Virus record (IMG/VR): IMGVR_UViG_3300046665_000434
Location: 62,001-126,000 of that record
Reading direction: 5' to 3' (one strand)
DNA length: 64,000 nt
DNA from: a virus
Numbering within the stretch: the first letter of the stretch is position 1; the number at the start of each line of letters is the position of its first letter. Made by a program: the position numbers and the translations under genes. Below are positions 20,948-28,423 of this stretch, one piece after another. The notes beneath the pieces were generated by a model that saw only the letters and a program-made list of their open reading frames with translations, did no database searches and had not been told where the DNA came from.

Positions 20948-21394
20948 ATGCAATTCAATCTGCTAAGCATGATTAAGCCGCACGCCACGTTACTCATCGT
21001 CAGTGATTTTGAACAGATCGGCAAGGCCATTACCCGCCTTGGCCTTCATCCAGACGAAGTGATTACGCTTGAGCCAAACACAACCTGGAATCGGACTTGG
21101 CGAGAAGCTGAGAAAGAAAAGGTATTTGTGGCTACGTTGGATGAACATCTCTACGACCGAGCAGTTGCCAAAGAACTGTTCGACCGCCTCGAGGACTATC
21201 ATCGCTATTGCTTACAAGACATTATCCTTCCCCACTTCTTCTCTGAAGATACCGTTAACTGCACCGAGACCATTTCAAGACCTGCTAGGTTCCGGGATGT
21301 TGAATTTGACATCATCCTCATCGAAACTGATACCCACGCTTATCTACACAAGTATCGGGCAGCCACGATTCTTGATCCAATCGAGGTCAAGTGA
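20948..21394 (+). CDS. Unknown protein, 148 aa, tandem paralogue of the preceding gene
   Basis: SD AAGGAAG. Shares RLGLHPDEVITLEPNTTWNR and TWREAEKEKVFVATLDEHLY with the upstream protein and lacks its Gly-rich tail. The block conservation indicates duplication and divergence. Function unknown. Confidence 0.78.
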   Translation: MQFNLLSMIKPHATLLIVSDFEQIGKAITRLGLHPDEVITLEPNTTWNRTWREAEKEKVFVATLDEHLYDRAVAKELFDRLEDYHRYCLQDIILPHFFSEDTVNCTETISRPARFRDVEFDIILIETDTHAYLHKYRAATILDPIEVK

Positions 21395-21400
21395 CATACT

Positions 21401-21442
21401 CCAGAGACAGCCGCAAGGCTGTCTCTGGATATATTCTTTTTT
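21401..21442 (+). terminator. Strong terminator
   Basis: A 12-bp perfect stem CCAGAGACAGCC/GGCTGTCTCTGG with loop GCAA, then a T-rich tract. Confidence 0.88.
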
Positions 21443-21456
21443 GTATTTAAAAAGAT

Positions 21457-21469
21457 TACAGTCATACAT
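21457..21469 (+). promoter_or_regulatory. Putative phage promoter element TACAGTCATACAT
   Basis: Same 13-mer as at 18941, 34026 and 50617. Here it lies 15 nt after a terminator T-tract and 52 nt before the next start. Confidence 0.5.
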
Positions 21470-21520
21470 AGTTAGCCTGAAGGGTTGTACAATCAATTCA
21501 CTAAATGGAGAACTATCGTG

Positions 21521-21700
21521 ATGCTAACCCGCCTCTTTGCTAAGAAGAAGTCACCCGACGAGATCGAGATGCTTCGCCGTCAGGCGGGTACAGCTCGGAA
21601 GTTGTTCGAACGTGCAATGAAAGAACAAGGTATCAACAGTGAGGCCGCTACCTACTGGGCCAATAAACTCGATGATGCAGAAGATCAACTCAACGCTTAG
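21521..21700 (+). CDS. Small helical protein, 59 aa
   Basis: GGAG 11 nt before ATG 21521; an adjacent GTG at 21518 is an alternative. Charged two-helix sequence (SPDEIEMLRRQAGTARKLFE). Not recognised. Confidence 0.68.
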   Translation: MLTRLFAKKKSPDEIEMLRRQAGTARKLFERAMKEQGINSEAATYWANKLDDAEDQLNA

Positions 21701-21712
21701 TGGGATGACGTA

Positions 21713-21922
21713 ATGGCTAAATTCACACCGAGTGATCTTTCTAAAATACTACTCCCAGAGGGTTGGAATTCTTCTGAAGAACGATTGGCCTTAGAGATGG
21801 CGATCAAAGCCACGACCAAGAAAGTTTTCGTTGGGGGCGTAGGTAACCACATCTCGGGAGGCTCAGTAATGGATACGGATATCACGTTCAAACAAACTGG
21901 TCAAGTAGGTGTCGAAGAATAA
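21713..21922 (+). CDS. Unknown protein, 69 aa
   Basis: Starts 12 nt after the upstream stop. No motif; a Gly-rich middle (VFVGGVGNHISGGSVM). Confidence 0.65.
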   Translation: MAKFTPSDLSKILLPEGWNSSEERLALEMAIKATTKKVFVGGVGNHISGGSVMDTDITFKQTGQVGVEE

Positions 21923-21958
21923 TCGCCGACATCTACAGCAACACTCTTACATCTTAAC

Positions 21959-21971
21959 GTCCGAGGAGGAC
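21959..21971 (+). promoter_or_regulatory. SD hairpin, GTCC/GGAC form
   Basis: GTCC-GAGGA-GGAC: the Shine-Dalgarno core sits in the loop and 3' arm of a 4-bp hairpin 4 nt before ATG 21976. One of 11 such sites; the stem covaries with the GACC/GGTC form elsewhere. Confidence 0.6.
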
Positions 21972-21975
21972 TGCC

Positions 21976-22575
21976 ATGCCCCGTACCAACGAACAAACCC
22001 CAAACATCCTCACTGCCCCAGACTCCATAACCAAATCCGCAGCCTGTTACTGGAATTCGGTCACCAAGCGGATGGAACCTTTCATCGGCCTGGGTTATGG
22101 CCGCCGGGTTTATATCTCGGTGCCTAAATGCGATCTGTGGGTTCGTCCAACCGTTCTGACTTTAGGTCTTGTCGAGTTCAACAAAGTTCTCGCTGACCTT
22201 CGTTACGACACCATCGATCCAGTCGACTGGGCAAAAATGGAACAGGCCGATCAGAAGATCGATCGCCTGACTGTGACTTTCGATAACCTGTTCGACAAAC
22301 AAATGATCACCGGGCTGGGAACTCTGGCAGAATCTCTCAGCCTGCGTTATCCGATACCTGCCAATGTATTCCAGGAGATGGCTTCAACAACATTCGCAGA
22401 GATGATTGTTGAGGTAGAGAAACTTCTGCGCGGTATTCTTTCCATCCCGTACAACGAACAGATCGCAACTCAGGCGTTCGATCCTGAACTGCCTGAGATC
22501 AAACACATTCTCGATAACTATAACCCCATCAGACATCGTGCATTGGTGTATCTGGCGTGGTTACTTTCTGAGTAG
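21976..22575 (+). CDS. Unknown protein, 199 aa
   Basis: Preceded by an SD hairpin. Mostly helical, acidic, no recognised motif. Starts a run of closely spaced genes to 24092. Confidence 0.75.
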   Translation: MPRTNEQTPNILTAPDSITKSAACYWNSVTKRMEPFIGLGYGRRVYISVPKCDLWVRPTVLTLGLVEFNKVLADLRYDTIDPVDWAKMEQADQKIDRLTVTFDNLFDKQMITGLGTLAESLSLRYPIPANVFQEMASTTFAEMIVEVEKLLRGILSIPYNEQIATQAFDPELPEIKHILDNYNPIRHRALVYLAWLLSE

Positions 22576-22585
22576 GTAAACGCCC

Positions 22586-22963
22586 ATGACGTCGTTAAAA
22601 CCTTGCATGTACCCGTACGAGCGTAAAGAAATTCACGATGCTTACGGCTGGCTCTTCACCCGTGAAGAGTACGAGTCGATCGTGACGCGTAACAAAGAAG
22701 TAGCTTGGCACATCGTAAGGAATAACGACGTCGCCGTATCTGATGTCTACATTCGTGAGTATAACGCAGATGGCGGCATTTGCCGCTATATGTCGCTCGA
22801 GTTTTTCGTGACGACAGTTATCCACGGTAAATTCAGCCTTAGTGAAAACATCACTCGTGACTATGAGAAGATGAGACTCGCTTATGCCGAGTTCCTCGGC
22901 GAGCGTATCAGAGATCTCCACTGGCACGAGCGGTTATTGAAACATTTACGCAAGCAGCAGTAG
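22586..22963 (+). CDS. Unknown protein, 125 aa
   Basis: 10 nt after the upstream stop. Soluble alpha/beta protein with a basic helical C-terminus (HWHERLLKHLRKQQ). Confidence 0.75.
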   Translation: MTSLKPCMYPYERKEIHDAYGWLFTREEYESIVTRNKEVAWHIVRNNDVAVSDVYIREYNADGGICRYMSLEFFVTTVIHGKFSLSENITRDYEKMRLAYAEFLGERIRDLHWHERLLKHLRKQQ

Positions 22964-22971
22964 GAGGTTTC

Positions 22972-23322
22972 ATGGCTGATGATGCGCGCGAAGAGGTCCA
23001 TCTTTGCGTCGAGACTTTCTCGAGGCCTTACTCAGATCGCGCAAAGATCCTGGTATCTGAGGAGTTCTTCCACAAGCGCGCTAAGCTCTTGCGGGTGATG
23101 GCCACAACTGTAGAGCAACGGGGCGAGGAGTGGGTAATGGCTACCTACTCCCCGACTGGCCTCAGGTACGAATACGCAGAGGCCCTGCGAATGTTTACCG
23201 ACGGGGAGTTACCGCCCCTGAAACCCGAACAGAAATGGTGTATCTTCGATGGCCCTACCATCAAGTACATCTTCGACCCGTCAATCCCTGATCGGGCTGT
23301 CAACCTCGCCATACCTACCTAG
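22972..23322 (+). CDS. Unknown protein, 116 aa
   Basis: TAGGAGGTTTC supplies a very strong SD 8 nt after the upstream stop. No motif recognised. Confidence 0.75.
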   Translation: MADDAREEVHLCVETFSRPYSDRAKILVSEEFFHKRAKLLRVMATTVEQRGEEWVMATYSPTGLRYEYAEALRMFTDGELPPLKPEQKWCIFDGPTIKYIFDPSIPDRAVNLAIPT

Positions 23323-23335
23323 GAATACTGAGACC

Positions 23336-23782
23336 ATGAAAAAGAAAGAACAGAAGATTGCAATCAAGTTCCACCATCGAGACCAAGGTTCGCACGGTTA
23401 CTCCACGTACGACAACGTCGTCTACAAGCGCCTGGAACTTGCGAAAAGCAAGCGCGGCTTCCTCCATCTGGAACGCAAGGGTAACACCTGGATCCTGCTG
23501 GATGGCCTTGGCCGGGATTCCGATCTCATCGAACAACTGACGTTCGTACGGGAGGAAGATAAAGCCACGGTCATTGTCTGCGATGACGCTCGTTTGGAGA
23601 TCAGTACCCATACTGAGCTTCACCTCCCCAGCCACCAATTCTGGCATCTCGACGAGTTGCCGGACCGTAAGTGGCGGTTGGCATACACCACCGGCCATGA
23701 TATCTGGAATAAACGCCTGACCTTGATTGAGTTTCTTGAGAGCGGGACTCTTGAGGAACTGGGGAAGGTGATGGGTGAGTGA
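23336..23782 (+). CDS. Unknown protein, 148 aa
   Basis: ATG 23336 is chosen over the in-frame 23249 start, which would lie inside the previous gene. Basic N-terminus (MKKKEQKIAIKFHHRDQGSH). Overlaps the next gene by 8 nt. Confidence 0.72.
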   Translation: MKKKEQKIAIKFHHRDQGSHGYSTYDNVVYKRLELAKSKRGFLHLERKGNTWILLDGLGRDSDLIEQLTFVREEDKATVIVCDDARLEISTHTELHLPSHQFWHLDELPDRKWRLAYTTGHDIWNKRLTLIEFLESGTLEELGKVMGE

Positions 23783-24092
23783 AGACACCTTCAAACGCGT
23801 TCCAGGCAGGGTAGGTCCGAAAGGATCTACTCTCATCCAATCTCGGGTCACCTATGTAAAGGAGGCCTTCATCAGCGGCTACATCGACGTCCGAGAAGAT
23901 TTGATCGCACTCGGCATTCCTCACGTAGACAGTGCGATCATCACTTTCGAGTGGGAATCCATGGGGATTGAGAACAACGGATTCCGGCTGGACTCAAAAC
24001 CTGGACTCGTTACCTACTCTCGTATCAGACGAGATGACAATGAGGAGGATGCTATCACCATCATCGTTAACCTGAACTACCCCAAACCCTAA
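23775..24092 (+). CDS. Unknown protein, 105 aa
   Basis: GTG start overlapping the upstream end. Beta-rich, no motif. Confidence 0.68.
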   Translation: MSEDTFKRVPGRVGPKGSTLIQSRVTYVKEAFISGYIDVREDLIALGIPHVDSAIITFEWESMGIENNGFRLDSKPGLVTYSRIRRDDNEEDAITIIVNLNYPKP

Positions 24093-24119
24093 CACACCCA
24101 ACTACCGATAGAGGTACGT

Positions 24120-24896
24120 ATGAAAATTGACATCATCCCCCACCTGCTCACTGAGCGCACCCTCCGTCGCAACCCCATAGCGATTAAGATTAACCTTGCT
24201 GTAGAGGGGAAACTCTGCCTGCATTATAAATATCCGAAGCAGCGTACCGTTTACCATGTCTACAAATGGCTGGCGAACAAAGACTTCATCGCCGAGGAAG
24301 AACGGAGCACTGACGTCGGTGAGTTGATCTGCGACATCATGCAGATCGATGATGATACCTCTGAAGACATTGAGGTGAATCACACTCTGGCCGGTCAGTT
24401 CCCTACGGTCTGGAATCTCATTTCAGAGTTCGATTCCAGAAATCTCAGCCCTTCGGCGTTTCTGTCGGAAGCTATCGATCGCCTCTACAACGCCACTCCT
24501 GAAGAGATGATTGCTGTCCCTTCGCCAGAGAAGGCCGACGAGTTTACTCTCTTCTGCACTCGTCTGGAATTGGAAGAGCTGCGTCTTGAGAAGAACAACC
24601 CCAAAGGCCGTGACCTCAGCGACCGGACTCTGGAAGATGTCTGTGCAACGCTGCACGACATTCGCCGTTTGACAGAGGAGGCGGGTGACCTTAATCAAAA
24701 GACCTGGGTGCCTAATATAAAACTGGCCATTCAGATTCTCGAAGAGTATAGCATCACAGCCTTTTCTCAGCGTGATAACCGCAGTGAACGAGGTCGTGAT
24801 ACCCGCGATGAGCGCGATGAGAATCAACGTGACCGAGATCGTAATGACCGAGATCGCGATCGCGTTGAACGCACTGCTCGCCGCCGCGACCGTTAA
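24120..24896 (+). CDS. Unknown 258-aa protein with an Arg/Asp-repeat tail
   Basis: AGAGGTA SD. The first ~215 residues are a helical, acidic globular region. The last ~40 are a low-complexity tail of alternating Arg and Asp/Glu (ERGRDTRDERDENQRDRDRN). Such mixed-charge RD tails are known mainly from eukaryotic RNA-binding proteins and can drive self-association. Role here unknown. Confidence 0.78.
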   Translation: MKIDIIPHLLTERTLRRNPIAIKINLAVEGKLCLHYKYPKQRTVYHVYKWLANKDFIAEEERSTDVGELICDIMQIDDDTSEDIEVNHTLAGQFPTVWNLISEFDSRNLSPSAFLSEAIDRLYNATPEEMIAVPSPEKADEFTLFCTRLELEELRLEKNNPKGRDLSDRTLEDVCATLHDIRRLTEEAGDLNQKTWVPNIKLAIQILEEYSITAFSQRDNRSERGRDTRDERDENQRDRDRNDRDRDRVERTARRRDR

Positions 24897-24956
24897 TCCG
24901 CAACCTTCTCATCATCCTGTCGCCAGATAGTCTGGCGGCATTCAGGAGTAGTTATA

Positions 24957-26420
24957 ATGAGCGAAAACCTCGGTAGCCCTATCCACCTGTCCTTCTATTC
25001 AATGGAAGGTTTCTCCAAACCAACTGGCTTTGCATTCGGACCGTTTCTGAATGAGTCGCTGGTTCAAGACCTCCGCACTGCCTCCTACCCAGCGATCGCC
25101 AATGACTCCCTGCGTCATGCGATCGCTGCCGCGATGACTCGTGCTGAGGCATTCGAGATCGATGGCGGTTGGGAAGCTGATCGGTTCTTCTTCTCCGGCG
25201 TCATCGAACTCCCTTCCCGCAGCGCCAGTCAGCGCCGCTTCGAATCGGTGATGGGCTATACGTCACCGGCCAAAGCCATCAGTGAAGATATCAAACTCTA
25301 CGTGACGCAAATCCGTGAGTATGAGATCAACACAGCCATCGATAAAAACGGTGAGCTGGGCATCTACCATCAACGTTCGGCCTCTCTGATCAATGCCGAG
25401 TCGATCCACCCAACTAAACTGACGGAAATATTCAGTCCAGACTTCGGTAATGTTGTCCGCCGTGCTTTGGGTGAACGGGCGTTCGGTTCGATGGTAGGGT
25501 TGGTCGGCATGGACCGGTCCATGGTACGTAGCCATGTTGGCACCCAGGCCCGTACTGATGGGTTTGCGCTGTCCGGCATCAGTCCCAACGCGCTGGTCGA
25601 TAACATCGCTACGACCCATCGCCGGATGAACATCGACCAGCGATGTGTTGGCTGGGGCGGGGATGAGTTGGAAGAGGACCGGCTAACGGACCTGATCCAC
25701 GAATACGTGTTCTACAACAATAACGATTTCAAACAACGTCTGCGTTGCCGGACTCACTACCAAGGCCAGGGCTATGTAACCCTGGCTGAGTTGCGTGAAG
25801 TTATTGGCGTGTCGTCCAACCACAACGACGGCGCAGGTTGCGTTAAAAGCATCAACGGTTTCTCGTCACCGGCAACGTATGTCGACGATATCCAGGAGCA
25901 GGTCGACAAGATCATCTACCTGGCTACGCTGGCGGTCGCGGCAATCATGCCGCAATATGGTCTTCGTCGGCTGCGGTTCGATTACAAGAACTTCTACCAC
26001 AAAGTGAACCTCACGTATCTGGTAAACAATTCGGACCTGCGAGTAGCTTCTGGTGACCGCATGGACCAGATGACTGAAGACCAAGTGACACTGATCCTCG
26101 GCGATGCCATGAAAGCTGTAGACGGTTTGACTGATCGCATGTACACCCTGAATATGGATATCGTCGACGGCGCAGCAGCGAACATCATGTTTGCATTCGA
26201 TGGCGAGAAAGCGATCTCCAAGTCGCTCCCTCTCTTCGCACTGTCTGCGTTCCATCCGGGTTGTAATGCCGATACTGCGCAGTATGACCAGTTCTGCCGG
26301 GATGTCTACCAAATGGTAGTCGAACCGTTTCTGACTGCGAACGACCCCTCTGTCAACCCACTCACCGTCGATGATCCGGACCTCAATGTCGACAATACCA
26401 AGCTTCCTTGGAACGAGTAA
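24957..26420 (+). CDS. Probable virion structural protein, 487 aa
   Basis: AGGAG SD. Largest + strand gene of this section, with biased codon use like the capsid gene. No enzyme motif. Sequence features (VDDIQEQVDKIIYLATLAVA, Gly/Asn/Asp-rich loops) are consistent with a structural subunit. Strong terminator downstream. The structural role is inference. Confidence 0.7.
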   Translation: MSENLGSPIHLSFYSMEGFSKPTGFAFGPFLNESLVQDLRTASYPAIANDSLRHAIAAAMTRAEAFEIDGGWEADRFFFSGVIELPSRSASQRRFESVMGYTSPAKAISEDIKLYVTQIREYEINTAIDKNGELGIYHQRSASLINAESIHPTKLTEIFSPDFGNVVRRALGERAFGSMVGLVGMDRSMVRSHVGTQARTDGFALSGISPNALVDNIATTHRRMNIDQRCVGWGGDELEEDRLTDLIHEYVFYNNNDFKQRLRCRTHYQGQGYVTLAELREVIGVSSNHNDGAGCVKSINGFSSPATYVDDIQEQVDKIIYLATLAVAAIMPQYGLRRLRFDYKNFYHKVNLTYLVNNSDLRVASGDRMDQMTEDQVTLILGDAMKAVDGLTDRMYTLNMDIVDGAAANIMFAFDGEKAISKSLPLFALSAFHPGCNADTAQYDQFCRDVYQMVVEPFLTANDPSVNPLTVDDPDLNVDNTKLPWNE

Positions 26421-26424
26421 CACC

Positions 26425-26463
26425 GCAGGGCCTTCGGGCCCTGCATCATCTTTCTTTTTTTTT
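26425..26463 (+). terminator. Strong terminator
   Basis: GCAGGGCC-TTCG-GGCCCTGC followed by a run with nine consecutive T. Confidence 0.88.
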
Positions 26464-26504
26464 GTATGAAATGGTATGCCATCATCTTAACCTGAGTATG
26501 TACC

Positions 26505-26957
26505 ATGTCCGACTCCTTCAACTATCTCGATTCTCGCGAGATCTCCCGCCGGGAATACCTGATCGGTTCAGACTTCCAGTACCGCGATAGTGTATTCGGA
26601 ATCATCACTGCCCGTAAGGGCTTCAGTACCAACTACGCCAGTATTGATGTGTTGCACAACATCTGGCTGTTCATCTTTTACGCACTGCTTGCGTCTTATG
26701 GGGATAAGGGCGCTACCATCCATGACTGGATCTACAGCGGCTACGGGATCATCAAAGCAGATGGTACGACTTACTACCCTACCCGTAAGGAGTGTGACGA
26801 TATTCTATACCGCGCTCTACGGGCAGAAGGGTTAGCCAGATGGCGAGCGTACATCTTCTACGCCGGCGTTCGTCTTGGCGGTAGTGGAGCCTACACCGCA
26901 GGTCCAGCCCTGTTCACCCCAACCCCTGTCGAACCGAACTATCTATTGGCCGCTTAA
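26505..26957 (+). CDS. DUF1353 family protein
   Basis: 150 residues. FGIITARKGFSTNYASIDVL, then GDKGATIHDWIYSG, then KECDDILYRALRAEGLARWR and IFYAGVRLGG follow the DUF1353 order (Gf-tD-aS-p, HD-lY, aD--F--aL---gv--w-A--my-avr). The family is widespread in phages and of unknown function; an HDxxY motif suggests a catalytic or metal site. Asp of the TDxAS motif is replaced (TNYAS). Confidence 0.78.
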   Translation: MSDSFNYLDSREISRREYLIGSDFQYRDSVFGIITARKGFSTNYASIDVLHNIWLFIFYALLASYGDKGATIHDWIYSGYGIIKADGTTYYPTRKECDDILYRALRAEGLARWRAYIFYAGVRLGGSGAYTAGPALFTPTPVEPNYLLAA

Positions 26958-26966
26958 AGGTATTCC

Positions 26967-27263
26967 ATGAATCGCATACACCTGAAGAAAGAGACTGCAA
27001 CGACTGGGTTCTACTATCTGGATCATGAACCTACCGGTAAGGTATTTACTGGGACGGCCAAGAATATGCAAGCAGGTATCCTAGGGATCCTCGGTGAGCT
27101 CAAAGCCGGCACTCTCGACTATCCGGTCATGTTGCGGCTCTGGAAGGCCGAGCCTTTGTTTACAGCTAAGTGCTTCCCAACGAAGACCATCAGAGAAGCC
27201 CGAGCGCTCGAGAAGGAGTTTCGTAAAGATAAGCAGCATCTGTTGCTCAATACGTATCCATAA
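26967..27263 (+). CDS. Possible GIY-YIG-like small protein, 98 aa
   Basis: Residues ~14-32 (TGFYYLDHEPTGKVFTGTAK) resemble the GIY-YIG opening, and a late ARALEKEF recalls the catalytic-Glu helix. The expected catalytic arginine is not obvious, so nuclease activity is doubtful. 9 nt after DUF1353. Confidence 0.5.
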   Translation: MNRIHLKKETATTGFYYLDHEPTGKVFTGTAKNMQAGILGILGELKAGTLDYPVMLRLWKAEPLFTAKCFPTKTIREARALEKEFRKDKQHLLLNTYP

Positions 27264-27265
27264 GG

Positions 27266-27295
27266 CATACAGCGGGGCTAACGCCCCGCTGTATG
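27266..27295. terminator. Bidirectional terminator between convergent genes
   Basis: A 13-bp perfect stem CATACAGCGGGGC/GCCCCGCTGTATG with a TAAC loop lies between the + strand gene ending at 27263 and the minus gene ending at 27302. Confidence 0.85.
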
Positions 27296-27301
27296 TTGTA
27301 C

Positions 27302-28396
27302 TTACGCCAGAATGCGCGTGAGGTCTTTGTGAACCACTACCGCCAGTGCCATGATTCGGCCTAGGAAGTGAGTAGCTTCGCTGAGGTTCTGGAGCTCCAG
27401 CTTGGCATCTTCCTTCAACTGGGCGACAGCTTCCTTATCGTTCGCTTTCTTGACTGCCCGTTCGAGATTCTTCTCGATAATACCCCGATGCTCTTCGAGG
27501 GACTTGGCCTTGTTGGAGATCAGCAGGATCGTCCGATAGGCTTCAGTAATAGCTTTGGTCAGCTGAGGTACGTCGACCTTATATTCCATGGTCTTGGTCC
27601 CGCCCTGAGGGATCTTCTGCCAGACCCGTTGGGCTGCTTTCTTGTAGCCATTGTCATTCAGGAACTGTTTGAGGTTGCTCGTATCCTGCTTGCCGCCGTA
27701 AGCTTTCTCACCATCGGCGTAATCCATGACTTCTTTCGAAGTGAGGATACCGAGTACAGAAGTGATCTTGCTGTACTCAAGACCGTTGTTCTGCACCATC
27801 CACGTAGGGATTTTCGGCATGAGTTTCTGCTTCTCGAACTTCTTGTCCGCAGGAGCAACAAACTTCTCATGTCCGATGGTGGTGAACCCTTCGGTCTTGT
27901 ACTTGGCAGCGCTTGCAGCAGCGGCCTTGGTATCTTCGTCAGCCTTTTTGGCACGTAGACCAACCGCCGAGAGGAAACGATTGAGCAGTTTACCAAGTGC
28001 CGCCAGGCGCTCACGAATCCATTTCAGAATGGCGTCGATAGTACCTTTGATTTTATCGCCGATCGACTTCTTGTCCTTCTCGGCTTCTTCAAACGAAGGT
28101 ACGGCCACCGATACTGGAATGTCCAGGCCGCTGACTTTGATCAGCTGAGACAGAGTGAAGGTGTAGCTCTCCATCGATTCGACCGTGAATTCGGCCTTTT
28201 CGAATCGAACGTACATCGACTCAAGAGACTCTGCCAATGCGCACGCACGATTGACTTCGTCGTTGTTATTGCCGACGAGTTCGACAACATCATCGAACTC
28301 CTGTTCAGGATCACCAAGGTGTTCGCCGGTCAGGATCAGAGGCCGATCGATCTCACCTGCTTCTACCGCATAGTCGAACAGCGGGTTATTTAACAT
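27302..28396 (-). CDS. Inner-body-like head protein 1 with a cleavable propeptide (paralogue of 31182-32513)
   Basis: 364 residues. The first ~103 align with the 443-aa protein at 31182: DYAVEAG/GYAVESG, ALAESLESMYVRF/SFVESMESLSLRF, and VAVPSFE/LIAPSFE. Both stretches end at S-F-E (101-103), matching the S/A/G-x-E site of phiKZ-type prohead proteases. Next comes a basic amphipathic helix (IDAILKWIRERLAALGKLLN), then a charged, Lys-rich body. This suggests packaged inner-body proteins processed during head maturation; the assignment is inference from architecture. Confidence 0.7.
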   Translation of the reverse strand: MLNNPLFDYAVEAGEIDRPLILTGEHLGDPEQEFDDVVELVGNNNDEVNRACALAESLESMYVRFEKAEFTVESMESYTFTLSQLIKVSGLDIPVSVAVPSFEEAEKDKKSIGDKIKGTIDAILKWIRERLAALGKLLNRFLSAVGLRAKKADEDTKAAAASAAKYKTEGFTTIGHEKFVAPADKKFEKQKLMPKIPTWMVQNNGLEYSKITSVLGILTSKEVMDYADGEKAYGGKQDTSNLKQFLNDNGYKKAAQRVWQKIPQGGTKTMEYKVDVPQLTKAITEAYRTILLISNKAKSLEEHRGIIEKNLERAVKKANDKEAVAQLKEDAKLELQNLSEATHFLGRIMALAVVVHKDLTRILA

Positions 28397-28423
28397 GGAT
28401 TGCTCACTTGTGCTGAGTGTTGG

